A DNA stretch of 21,453 nucleotides, from positions 1 through 21,453 of the IMG/VR virus record IMGVR_UViG_3300048769_000038. One strand, given 5' to 3'. Below, one piece after another: positions 8,020-13,774 of the stretch. The stretch comes from a virus. The first letter of the stretch is position 1. Every line of letters starts with the position of its first letter. The notes below the pieces were generated by a model, which saw nothing but the letters and a program-made list of their open reading frames with translations, did not search any database and was not told the origin of the DNA. A program made the position numbers and the translations under genes.

Positions 8020-9273
8020 CTACCTGTATGTATACATCTTTTCCATTTCGATTGCATCTTTTTCCGTCATACCACCAGACTGTTTTCTCAAAAAGAAATG
8101 CGTAAAGAGAGCGTAACGTTGCGCGTCCATCGAATGGTCGAATCTCTTGATCGGGAGGTCTAACCCCCTCTCAGATGCTTTTGAGTCCCACATATAGTTT
8201 GAGTACTCTTTGATCGTCTCGTGGCATCCGCCACAGATCTTATACGTACCGCTGGCAAGCAACTGCGCTTGGAATCTGATGCCTGGAATGACTTCATTGT
8301 TTGCGTCGAAGATCCTCCGGACATTATTACGGAGCATCTCCTGTCGCAATGAAGCCGCCGAAGGATCAATGTAAGTAGCTTTTACGTTATACCCGTCGAT
8401 AAACTCTATATAATCTTTGACATACTCATAGTCTGATTTTTGTCGCATCGTTGCCTTAGAATCGTAGTAATATTCCTTCTCAAGCCACATGTTCGGATAT
8501 GCATTTGGATTATACCCAATTAAAACAAATACTGTAGGGTTCGTCGTTCCATAATCAATGCCACAGACGTAATAATCCGCCGGAGACATCGAGTACGGAA
8601 TGACATGATTCGCATCATTGAAGAAGTCGTAGACTGCACCCTCGGCCAGTACCCACTTGCCTTCGATGAAGCGTTTATACCATAACCCTTGATACTCTTT
8701 AGATAGGTCTTCGATGAACTTTTCTGTTAAAGATGGGTTGTCACGTATATTGAAAGAGAAAACCTTCAGATCAAGTTCTGCTTTTCTGTCGATAAAATCG
8801 CGTTTTAGCCAGTGGTACGGACTATCCGCGTTCGTAGAGCAGAAGACTTTTGCCCCTTCGACCGACATACGGCTTAAAAGCATCTTGAAGAAATTTTCAG
8901 GTAAAAGCGTGGCCTCGTCTGCAAGGGCACCGGCAAATTCCGACCCTCTAATTTTGGCCTCGGCGCGATCATCGTTCGCACCCACCACATGCATAACGCG
9001 ATTGAATAAAAAGACCTCCCCACGGCCCTGGCGATAGACGACTGCATCACCGATAAGGTCGCGGAGGGGGTCAATAATATTACGTTTGATGGTCTTGTCG
9101 GTGCGCCCACATAGTATTAGAGGGCCTGGCGGCCCATTGGCGCAAAAGTCGGTCCATCGAAGAAGGGATACAAAGGACTTTCCCGATCGGACAGGGCCTT
9201 CTAGGATATTTATACGGGCATCTGAGTCAAGAAACGCTGCTTGTTGCTTCGGGCTGAGATCCTTCACTGGCAA
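8020..9273 (-). CDS. terL: Terminase large subunit (packaging ATPase/nuclease), PBSX type
   Basis: 417 residues, the usual length for this family. The ATPase domain shows Walker A GPVRSGKS (residues 26-33), an arginine-rich follow-up (RTDKTIKRN) and Walker B 'GALADEA' with D119/E120. The nuclease domain shows the metal-binding acidic residues expected of the RNase H fold: D240 in 'CGIDYGTTNP', D303 in 'YIDPSAA', and D379/D383 in 'KRFDHSMDAQRYAL'. It cuts concatemeric DNA and drives it through the portal. The start lies inside the terminase small-subunit gene (47-nt overlap), a common coupled arrangement. All expected motifs are intact. Confidence 0.95.
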   Translation of the reverse strand: MPVKDLSPKQQAAFLDSDARINILEGPVRSGKSFVSLLRWTDFCANGPPGPLILCGRTDKTIKRNIIDPLRDLIGDAVVYRQGRGEVFLFNRVMHVVGANDDRAEAKIRGSEFAGALADEATLLPENFFKMLLSRMSVEGAKVFCSTNADSPYHWLKRDFIDRKAELDLKVFSFNIRDNPSLTEKFIEDLSKEYQGLWYKRFIEGKWVLAEGAVYDFFNDANHVIPYSMSPADYYVCGIDYGTTNPTVFVLIGYNPNAYPNMWLEKEYYYDSKATMRQKSDYEYVKDYIEFIDGYNVKATYIDPSAASLRQEMLRNNVRRIFDANNEVIPGIRFQAQLLASGTYKICGGCHETIKEYSNYMWDSKASERGLDLPIKRFDHSMDAQRYALFTHFFLRKQSGGMTEKDAIEMEKMYTYR

Positions 9274-9763
9274 TATTCTCTATGTTAACGACCCTGTCGG
9301 TGTCTTCTCGTTTTTCGATTTTCGTTTCAGCAGCGGGGACATCTGCCTGAGCCTTTCGGTCGGATTCATATTTGTTCTTCAACACAGCTATGAATTCTTT
9401 GAGTTCTCCATTGAATCCACCAGTTTGATGCGGATCTTCTCGCTGACCGAGACGCTGCTTACCTAGCCAGATGAGCATGGCCTTGTCACCCTTCATCGCC
9501 ATCTTGAATTGTGCCCCAAAGAGAAGAGAGTCCCCGTGACGACGCTTGTCAAGTGCATACTCGGTAAAGGTCATCTTCTTTTCTTTGTGGATGCGTCTGT
9601 AAAAAGTCTCGTGGTGCATGCCGATAGCCGATGAAATTTGAAGAACCGACGCTCCCGACATGAGAAGATTGTCAACAAACGCCCAGTCGATAGGCTTATA
9701 GGGAACAACCCTCTTTGACCTTTTGGGCTTTCCAGTCTTCTTTTTTGATACCCTCTCTACCAT
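9227..9763 (-). CDS. Terminase small subunit-like HTH protein
   Basis: 178 residues from the ATG at 9763-9761, chosen because an ideal AAGGAGG sits just upstream. The frame is open to 9985 but that extension has no ribosome site. The N-terminus is basic (KKKTGKPKRSKR). A helix-turn-helix follows: 'FVDNLLMSGASVLQISSAIG' then 'MHHETFYRRIHKEK', i.e. recognition of a target and DNA contact. The later segment 'KAMLIWLGKQRLGQREDPHQ' is the phrase commonly found in phage terminase small subunits and related HTH proteins. It directly precedes and overlaps the large subunit gene. It likely recognises the packaging site and recruits TerL. Confidence 0.8.
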   Translation of the reverse strand: MVERVSKKKTGKPKRSKRVVPYKPIDWAFVDNLLMSGASVLQISSAIGMHHETFYRRIHKEKKMTFTEYALDKRRHGDSLLFGAQFKMAMKGDKAMLIWLGKQRLGQREDPHQTGGFNGELKEFIAVLKNKYESDRKAQADVPAAETKIEKREDTDRVVNIENIASEGSQPEATSSVS

Positions 9764-10061
9764 CTTTTCCTCCTTCACCCGAATAATAGGCTCTCTTCTC
9801 TGTCTCAGTACACCCGACCTTGCACCATAATGACCATACTGAAACAAGAGGAGATGGGGGCTCGGGAAGTAAGAGCCGTAGATCAAAGATCTCTTTCCCT
9901 TCGAGTCCCATACGATTCGCCCAGTCAAAGACAAGGCCAAGAGCTTTCCAAATCGCCTTCTCAGAAGGAGGCTCATCCGAGACAAGGACTCGGTATGGGA
10001 TAAAGAGCTTGTCAGGGTAGTCTTTTGATAGTGAAATCCCAGGATTTACGATGACACTCAC
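9696..10061 (-). CDS. Small protein with 'FDWANRMGLE' motif, unknown function
   Basis: 121 residues. It starts with GTG at 10061-10059, sharing the GTGA overlap with the ParB-like gene stop, a classic coupling arrangement. Residues 1-65 look coding, including 'SEKAIWKALGLVFDWANRMG' and 'LEGKEIFDLRLL'. After that the sequence is less protein-like and its last 68 nt overlap the TerS start, so the true folded part may be the first 70 residues. The motif FDWANRMGLE is identical in a second small protein (15824-16024), and a weaker version is in the RusA tail. Function unknown. Confidence 0.55.
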   Translation of the reverse strand: MSVIVNPGISLSKDYPDKLFIPYRVLVSDEPPSEKAIWKALGLVFDWANRMGLEGKEIFDLRLLLPEPPSPLVSVWSLWCKVGCTETEKRAYYSGEGGKDGREGIKKEDWKAQKVKEGCSL

Positions 10062-10579
10062 TTTATTTTCACCTTATACGATGCTGAGGCATACAGGTCG
10101 ACAATGGCGGCTATCTGAACCTCGGCCTGCTCTAGGTCGTCTCCGTTCTCAAAGTGCGCTGTTATCTCAAACTTCTTCGGCTTTTCTGTTTGATCCGGAA
10201 TGCTCTCTAGCTCAAGTTCCTCCATGGAAAAACCCCAATTGATGAGCTTTTCTGGCTCATATCCACCAGCAAGCAAATCGAAGTCAAAATCCGCCGTGTT
10301 TTTGTTCAGCCTAACAGTAAGTTCATCAAGCTGCGCTTGAGAGAGATCATCCTGGCACTCCATGCACTCCACAGACCTCTTCCCTTTCGCTTTGAGGATG
10401 AAGTACCTTTGATGACCCCCGATGATAGTGCCGTCCTTCGTGACGACGATCGGCTCAGCGCACCCGAACTTGGTAAGGCTCTCGCCGAGCTGCTTTTTTT
10501 GCTCTTTTGAGATCTTTCTAGGGTTTTTCTCTTGCGGTTTGAGATCATCGATATCCCTTTTTACAAATTTCCAGTCCAT
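10058..10579 (-). CDS. ParB/Srx-fold N-terminal domain protein
   Basis: 173 residues. The N-terminal ~90 show the ParB/sulfiredoxin fold signature: 'IDDLKPQEKNPRKISKEQ', a helix 'KKQLGESLTKFGCAEPIVV', and the phosphate-binding 'TIIGGHQRYFILKAKG', where GGHQR replaces the canonical GERR of ParB. It continues 'DELTVRLNKNTADFDFDLLA'. This set is typical of stand-alone ParB-like proteins in phages and mobile elements, often near DNA methyltransferases or terminase. They bind or nick DNA or hydrolyse a nucleotide. No methyltransferase lies in this window. Start and stop overlap neighbours by 1 and 4 nt. Confidence 0.82.
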   Translation of the reverse strand: MDWKFVKRDIDDLKPQEKNPRKISKEQKKQLGESLTKFGCAEPIVVTKDGTIIGGHQRYFILKAKGKRSVECMECQDDLSQAQLDELTVRLNKNTADFDFDLLAGGYEPEKLINWGFSMEELELESIPDQTEKPKKFEITAHFENGDDLEQAEVQIAAIVDLYASASYKVKIK

Positions 10580-10851
10580 TAGACATCCTGTGCCACATCA
10601 GTTGAGTTGTCCGATTTTTCCGTACAACTGGATTGGTCTGTTTGAGCCGGAGGAACTTCAGCTTTCTTAGCCTCGGAAGTTATCTGAGCAAAGCGCACAG
10701 CCCCCACCGGAGTCCAAAAGCCCATCACACGGCTATTATCCCAATGAATCGAGCCTGACGCTATCTCCTGAAAAAATTTGGCCAAGTCCTCTTGATCCAT
10801 CTGCACTGATAAATTTACCCCGTCCATATACGTTAAACGAATTTGTGCCAT
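10579..10851 (-). CDS. Small hypothetical protein
   Basis: 90 residues. The start at 10851 has GAGGG at good spacing, and the stop shares one base with the ParB-like start (TAATG). Residues 1-56 look like a folded beta/alpha domain (IRLTYMDGVNLSVQMDQEDL, 'SIHWDNSRVMGFWTPVGAVR'). The last 30 are low-complexity and polar. Its first 116 nt are also read as the end of the metallophosphoesterase-like gene in another frame. No family recognised. Confidence 0.55.
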   Translation of the reverse strand: MAQIRLTYMDGVNLSVQMDQEDLAKFFQEIASGSIHWDNSRVMGFWTPVGAVRFAQITSEAKKAEVPPAQTDQSSCTEKSDNSTDVAQDV

Positions 10852-11377
10852 CTGACCCTCTCTTTTGATTTTTTCTGTATTCCATTAAAGCGTCATCGAA
10901 TTGTATGGGCGTAAAGTCCCATGCATCGCCCGAAACGTCAATTGCTGAACCTAGAACTCTTTGACGTCCTGCCACGTGTCCGTGAAGATTTATCATCCCA
11001 AAAGCCGGCTCGGCAAATACGACGGCCTCTTTTGGTGCGGCCGTTAGGGTAAATTCCCATGTTTTGTAGTCAACGACGACCTCGCTTGCTACAGCGTCGA
11101 AGCCGATATTTAGAAGATCCGGAAAGAACAAATCGTCCGCGTGACGGACAAAACAGATCTTTCCTTTTAGCTTTTGACGGTACTCAGCAAGCTTCTCAAT
11201 AGGCGCATCGCCGAAATGGCCCAGGAGATACACAATATCGGTCGGTTTTACGACTGAATTCCACCGATAGATAATCTGCTCTTCCATCGTTTTTACGTCA
11301 GCGAAGGGCCGATTAAAGAGCTTTATGCCCCGATCAGACGCAAACCATGCGTCGCTTGTGATCCATGCACTTGCCAA
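10736..11377 (-). CDS. Degenerate calcineurin-like metallophosphoesterase homologue
   Basis: 213 residues if it starts at the TTG (11377-11375), which has GGAGAGGG just upstream. The longer frame to 11452 overlaps the previous gene. The backbone matches phage metallophosphoesterases: 'KLFNRPFADVKTMEEQIIYR', 'WNSVVKPTDIVYLLG', 'INLHGHVAG' and 'DAWDFTPIQFDDALMEY'. The metal ligands are mostly replaced: SDxH is SDAW (D9, W11), LGD is LGH (H54), GNHD is HADD (79-82), the SH/TH motif is 'LTAAP' (111-115), and GHxH is GHVA (H134, A136). It is therefore probably catalytically inactive. The tail after residue 168 overlaps the next gene and looks non-homologous. Confidence 0.7.
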   Translation of the reverse strand: MASAWITSDAWFASDRGIKLFNRPFADVKTMEEQIIYRWNSVVKPTDIVYLLGHFGDAPIEKLAEYRQKLKGKICFVRHADDLFFPDLLNIGFDAVASEVVVDYKTWEFTLTAAPKEAVVFAEPAFGMINLHGHVAGRQRVLGSAIDVSGDAWDFTPIQFDDALMEYRKNQKRGSDGTNSFNVYGRGKFISADGSRGLGQIFSGDSVRLDSLG

Positions 11378-11621
11378 AACAGACCCTCTCCGTAGTTGTT
11401 TCTTCGAACACTGGTGCCCCAAGCCACTCTCTCCATGAGGTAACCTGCACATCTGACGATTCGCTTTTGCACGGGATAAATTGCACGATCCCGTCGTGCG
11501 GATGGTACCAACCCTTTATTTTGACGACAATGACATATTCGCAAGGCTGATCGACATCTGGTTTTGCGAAGTTCAGATCAAACCAACCGTCTTGATTTAG
11601 AAAAAGGCTCTCTTTCAACAT
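11334..11621 (-). CDS. Small hypothetical protein (weak DUF551-like look)
   Basis: 95 residues from ATG 11621-11619, chosen over a TTG one codon earlier because it forms a TGATG overlap with the stop of the upstream gene. The middle, 'CEYVIVVKIKGWYHPHDGIV' followed later by 'VTSWREWLGAPVFEE', resembles the strand-then-'vthWm.lp' layout of DUF551 proteins of phages, but the typical N-terminal 'W.sv.d.lP' is absent. The last ~15 residues (MDHKRRMVCV end) overlap the metallophosphoesterase-like gene. Function unknown. Confidence 0.5.
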   Translation of the reverse strand: MLKESLFLNQDGWFDLNFAKPDVDQPCEYVIVVKIKGWYHPHDGIVQFIPCKSESSDVQVTSWREWLGAPVFEETTTERVCFGKCMDHKRRMVCV

Positions 11622-11914
11622 CAAAACGGGATCTCCTCATTTACTATTGGCATCTGCTTTTGAAATGGTTTGACGTTTTTCCTTATAATAGTAAAAAGTT
11701 CTTCTTCATCGCAGCGTGAGTCTAAGATAAAAGAAGGAGTGTACGTCCCGTCTGGGAGCTTACAAGAAAGAGGAGCCGAGAAGAACCCACCATTTTTTGC
11801 TGGAATTACCTTAAATCGTAAGAGGATCTTCCCGAATGCTTTGACAGTCGCCAACCCAAGGTGTTTTTCACCAGGAGTTGGCTCGTACTTAATAAATTCA
11901 AAATCATTGGTCAT
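11621..11914 (-). CDS. Small beta-rich protein, possibly SpoVG-like fold
   Basis: 97 residues. 'HLGLATVKAFGKILLRFKVI' then 'GGFFSAPLSCKLPDGTYTPS' follows the strand-turn-strand plan of SpoVG-type small nucleic-acid-binding proteins ('a.a.itl...f.v..i.vi....G.fvamPs'), ending in a helix 'CDEEELFTIIRKNVKPF'. The match is by pattern only and could be coincidental. It is the first minus-strand gene downstream of the plus-strand island at 12009-12361, and a possible promoter lies 22-50 nt upstream. Confidence 0.55.
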   Translation of the reverse strand: MTNDFEFIKYEPTPGEKHLGLATVKAFGKILLRFKVIPAKNGGFFSAPLSCKLPDGTYTPSFILDSRCDEEELFTIIRKNVKPFQKQMPIVNEEIPF

Positions 11915-11935
11915 ATATTTTGTCCCGTTTCTTCC

Positions 11936-11963
11936 CTAATACCATATGCTGTTTTTTTGTCAC
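11936..11963 (-). promoter_or_regulatory. Possible sigma70-like promoter for the leftward packaging genes
   Basis: On the minus strand GTGACA (11963-11958) and TATTAG (11941-11936) are separated by 16 nt, which matches -35/-10 consensus at 5/6 and 4/6. It would start transcripts about 15-20 nt before the gene at 11914. The poly-A/T context makes chance matches likely. Confidence 0.28.
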
Positions 11964-11976
11964 CAGCTTTTTTTTC

Positions 11977-12006
11977 TGGACGATGAGATGGAAGAAGCCG
12001 TACAAT
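11977..12006 (+). promoter_or_regulatory. Possible sigma70-like promoter reading into the CRISPR-like repeats
   Basis: TGGACG (11977-11982) and TACAAT (12001-12006) are 18 nt apart on the plus strand, with 4/6 and 5/6 match to consensus. The predicted start, around 12012-12014, falls at the first stem of repeat 1. The transcript would cover both repeats and the gene at 12110. It is the only plausible way for this antisense island to be expressed on its own. Confidence 0.4.
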
Positions 12007-12008
12007 AG

Positions 12009-12096
12009 AAGCTCCTCACATTCGTGGGGGTGTTTCTTGAGTAACGAATGGATTCCGAAAGGACTCCACAATTCCCCACGTTAGTGGGGGTGTCCT
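12009..12096 (+). CRISPR. Two type I-E-like repeats with one 32-nt spacer (mini-array or RNA anti-CRISPR candidate)
   Basis: Repeat 1 (12009-12036) and repeat 2 (12069-12096) are 28 nt each, 19/28 identical, and separated by exactly 32 nt (12037-12068). Each has the type I-E layout: a 6-bp stem with a 4-nt loop (CCTCAC-ATTC-GTGGGG; CCCCAC-GTTA-GTGGGG) followed by GGTGT. The single T-to-C change in the stem keeps pairing (T.G versus C-G), which suggests selection on the structure. E. coli repeats have the same form (CCCCGC-GCCA-GCGGGG). No cas gene is in the window. The identity between copies is lower than in an active host array, so this is a degenerate mini-array or a repeat-mimicking RNA. 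Two plain regulatory hairpins are the alternative. Confidence 0.5.
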
Positions 12097-12105
12097 CAAT
12101 TGAGG
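12094..12105. repeat. Perfect 12-bp palindrome before the plus-strand gene
   Basis: CCTCAATTGAGG reads the same on both strands. Its right half (TTGAGG) is also the likely Shine-Dalgarno of the gene at 12110, 4 nt from the ATG, and its left end is the end of repeat 2. It could be a repressor operator or an mRNA dimer site. Confidence 0.45.
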
Positions 12106-12109
12106 TTTT

Positions 12110-12361
12110 ATGGCAAAGATTCTTTCATTACTGTTCGTTTTATTCTGTTTCTGCTTTCCGGCATACAGCACGGGCCAACCGATAAAGTATTACCTATCAG
12201 ACATTGACTACCTGGTCGTAAGCGACAACCCCAATCGAGTTGAAGTCCACCACATCGAGGGCAGTCAATCTTACGTAACACGGCTCAAGTGCATCAGAGA
12301 AGACGAAGAAGGTCAGTACTATTACTTGATTGATGTTATAGGGACGTACGTGTCGAAATAA
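12110..12361 (+). CDS. Small secreted or periplasmic protein, antisense island (moron-like)
   Basis: 83 residues, on the opposite strand to all genes for several kilobases around. The N-terminus is a textbook signal peptide: MAKILSLLFVLFCFCFPAYS, with Lys, a Leu/Phe/Cys core and a small-residue cleavage site near residue 20. The mature part is ~63 residues, charged with several Tyr (YYLSDIDYLVVSDNPNRVEV, 'EEGQYYYLIDVIGTYVSK'). It is not a recognised family. The start is preceded by TTGAGG, and a promoter and CRISPR-like repeats lie just upstream. Its 3' end overlaps the tail of the convergent minus-strand gene by 40 nt. A prophage-expressed host-modifying protein is inferred. Confidence 0.55.
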   Translation: MAKILSLLFVLFCFCFPAYSTGQPIKYYLSDIDYLVVSDNPNRVEVHHIEGSQSYVTRLKCIREDEEGQYYYLIDVIGTYVSK

Positions 12362-12618
12362 CCATAGGGTGAAATATATATGTGTCCAGCCGATGCCATG
12401 GTCATCCTCTTGTCTGCTATAAGCGGATTCCTTTCTGTCCACCTATTCTCCCCCTTCTCAGTTGGTGACGTTTTGTCACCGACCTCCGTTTTATCTGTAT
12501 AAAAATCCCAGTAGCAGTCCTTTAGAACTGATATCCCGAAATGATCCTTGCTTAGGGTTGGTGTCATGGCGTCCCCTATAGTAGCCCAGAACAAGCTCTC
12601 GTCGTCAGTCGATGTCAT
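12322..12618 (-). CDS. Hypothetical polar protein
   Basis: 98 residues. The ATG at 12618 is 6 nt after the stop of the DUF551-like gene, with AGGATTGGTG upstream. The first 70 residues look coding (TDDESLFWATIGDAMTPTLS, 'FGISVLKDCYWDFYTDKTEV'). The last ~28 are less typical and overlap the plus-strand gene. No family recognised. The C-terminal region may be inflated by chance read-through. Confidence 0.45.
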   Translation of the reverse strand: MTSTDDESLFWATIGDAMTPTLSKDHFGISVLKDCYWDFYTDKTEVGDKTSPTEKGENRWTERNPLIADKRMTMASAGHIYISPYGYFDTYVPITSIK

Positions 12619-12624
12619 ACGCCA

Positions 12625-12885
12625 TCACCAATCCTCATCATCTTCTGATATAATTTTGTGCTTCTTCGCGAGCTCAGGGTCTAACTTATTCCGGATCTCA
12701 TATGGCAGGGGAATAGCCAGGTCACACCAGTGCGTCACAACGTTAACGCGCCGATCTTCCGCACTCGTCCAGCCAACAGCGGGATTCCACTTTGCAAGTG
12801 CGTACGCGCCCCATGGCTCGCTATACGCAAGACAGAGCGTATCCTGTGGTGGAAGGTCGTCTGTAACCGAAAACCATTGTGTCAT
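12625..12885 (-). CDS. DUF551-like protein
   Basis: 86 residues with the DUF551 pattern: N-terminal 'MTQWFSVTDDLPPQDTLCLA' (compare 'W.sv.drLPe.g..vl..'), an aromatic middle, and 'VVTHWCDLAIPLPYEI' (compare 'vtHWmplPepP'). The acidic tail is 'KKHKIISEDDEDW'. DUF551 proteins are small, common in phages (near NinX-type accessory genes) and of unknown function. It sits in the accessory run between the SPFH gene and the packaging module. Confidence 0.75.
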   Translation of the reverse strand: MTQWFSVTDDLPPQDTLCLAYSEPWGAYALAKWNPAVGWTSAEDRRVNVVTHWCDLAIPLPYEIRNKLDPELAKKHKIISEDDEDW

Positions 12886-12891
12886 GGCACA

Positions 12892-13089
12892 TCATTCGTC
12901 CTTAAGTGCCGTATATTTTCGATATCGCAGAGTCGCGTTAGATTTCGGTATCGGCCAGAAGGGCTTATCGAAGTCCCCAATATAATCTTTTGTCGCCCTT
13001 ACTAGAAAATCTAGGATAATAGAAGGGTCCTTCAGCCTTGTTTCTAAACGCTGTCTGTGATTTTTCTTCTTTAACCTTTGCCTGTTCAT
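12892..13089 (-). CDS. Small basic hypothetical protein
   Basis: 65 residues. The N-terminus is highly basic (MNRQRLKKKNHRQRLETRLK), then 'PSIILDFLVRATKDYIGDF' and 'DKPFWPIPKSNATLRYRKY' look like real coding. Its last 70 nt are the only gene in that stretch. The first 125 nt overlap the 3' end of the next gene upstream in another frame. GAG sits about 5 nt before the ATG. Function unknown. Confidence 0.5.
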   Translation of the reverse strand: MNRQRLKKKNHRQRLETRLKDPSIILDFLVRATKDYIGDFDKPFWPIPKSNATLRYRKYTALKDE

Positions 13090-13294
13090 ACAACTCTAAA
13101 AACTCCTGCTCTAGTTCAAGACACTTCTTTTTCTTTTGCGGACTATATTCGGCTCTCTTCATCAGCTTTGTTTTGACATGCTGATAGTATTTCCACAAAC
13201 GATCGCTGTATTTTGGCCACGGAGCACACAAAAGACCTCGACTAAATTCCTGGTGGATCGGCGGAGGGAAAGTAAAGGTTGTTTCAATGTCCAT
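12965..13294 (-). CDS. Hypothetical helical protein
   Basis: 109 residues. The N-terminal ~75 look real: 'TFTFPPPIHQEFSRGLLCAP' then a helix 'SDRLWKYYQHVKTKLMKRAE' and a Lys/Glu coiled coil (QKKKKCLELEQEFLELYEQA). The C-terminal ~35 residues overlap the 65-residue gene in another frame. Its start overlaps the previous ORF's stop by 11 nt, which suggests coupling. The 'F.PP.....r......y..rl..Y......' beginning is reminiscent of RusA-like resolvases, but the catalytic acidic motif is absent, so I do not assign it. Confidence 0.5.
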   Translation of the reverse strand: MDIETTFTFPPPIHQEFSRGLLCAPWPKYSDRLWKYYQHVKTKLMKRAEYSPQKKKKCLELEQEFLELYEQAKVKEEKSQTAFRNKAEGPFYYPRFSSKGDKRLYWGLR

Positions 13295-13487
13295 CTTTTT
13301 CTATTGTCCCCTCTGTTTTTTCTTCTTCTGTTTTTTCTATTATCCACTTTACGAAGAAGTTTTGCATCGCGTCTAAGACTCGATCATAGTTGTCATAGTC
13401 GTCGTCGAGACCGCCCTCGGGATAATGTATGAACTCCTCATGCAAATCTAAAATGCCATAAAGGTCTTTAAAAAACTCTGCACTGAA
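13284..13487 (-). CDS. Coding-like ORF without a normal start codon
   Basis: After the TAA at 13490-13488 the same frame stays open for 67 codons and reads like a real acidic protein: 'FSAEFFKDLYGILDLHEEFI', then 'YPEGGLDDDYDNYDRVLDAM' and 'QNFFVKWIIEKTEEEK'. It ends in TGA overlapping the next gene's ATG by 11 nt, the usual operon spacing. No ATG, GTG or TTG lies near its beginning in frame (the first TTG is at codon 15). A GTG at 13483-13481 opens the +1-shifted frame and is followed by T TTT TTA (13475-13469), a -1 slippery heptamer in the right phase to enter this ORF. Otherwise it is an interrupted gene or a read-through extension of the gene upstream. Confidence 0.5.
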   Translation of the reverse strand, partial: FSAEFFKDLYGILDLHEEFIHYPEGGLDDDYDNYDRVLDAMQNFFVKWIIEKTEEEKTEGTIEKDGH

Positions 13488-13760
13488 TTAGGTTTCGTCA
13501 TAGTAAGGTCGCCCCTTCATTTCATGGATATACTTCTCAACCTCTTTTGCGTCGTTATAGTCGCCACGAAAAAAGACAACAGCAACGCCAAGATGTGGGG
13601 CGTCAGCGGTAAGGGTGAATCGTTTCATATCGTGAAACATTTCGATGCTATTTTTCAGAAGATTATCTTTCATTTCGTCGGCTGACCTCCAAATTCCACA
13701 GGAGCAGTTACCATCGACAATATCCGATCCGCACATATCACATTTTGTTCTCATTTCCAA
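13488..13760 (-). CDS. Small zinc-ribbon-like protein
   Basis: 90 residues. The N-terminus has paired cysteines, 'CDMCGSDIVDGNCSCGIW' (C7, C10, C19, C21), which would bind one zinc. The rest has strands 'FTLTADAPHLGVAVVFF' and 'RGDYNDAKEVEKYIHEMKG', an alpha/beta domain. Similar small phage proteins with a CxxC...CxC start exist, with no known function to my knowledge. The reading frame continues past the TAA into the ORF at 13284-13487. AAGGAA-like bases precede the ATG. Confidence 0.62.
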   Translation of the reverse strand: MEMRTKCDMCGSDIVDGNCSCGIWRSADEMKDNLLKNSIEMFHDMKRFTLTADAPHLGVAVVFFRGDYNDAKEVEKYIHEMKGRPYYDET

Positions 13761-13774
13761 TTTGGTTTTTCCTT

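Noticed and set aside
9764-9985. N-terminal extension of the terminase small subunit
   Set aside because: No ribosome site at the far start and the extension is not terminase-like; AAGGAGG at 9763 decides the shorter start.
13284-13490. Stop-codon reassignment as explanation for the ORF after TAA
   Set aside because: All three stops end well-placed genes elsewhere in the window, so there is no sign of a recoded TAA, TAG or TGA.
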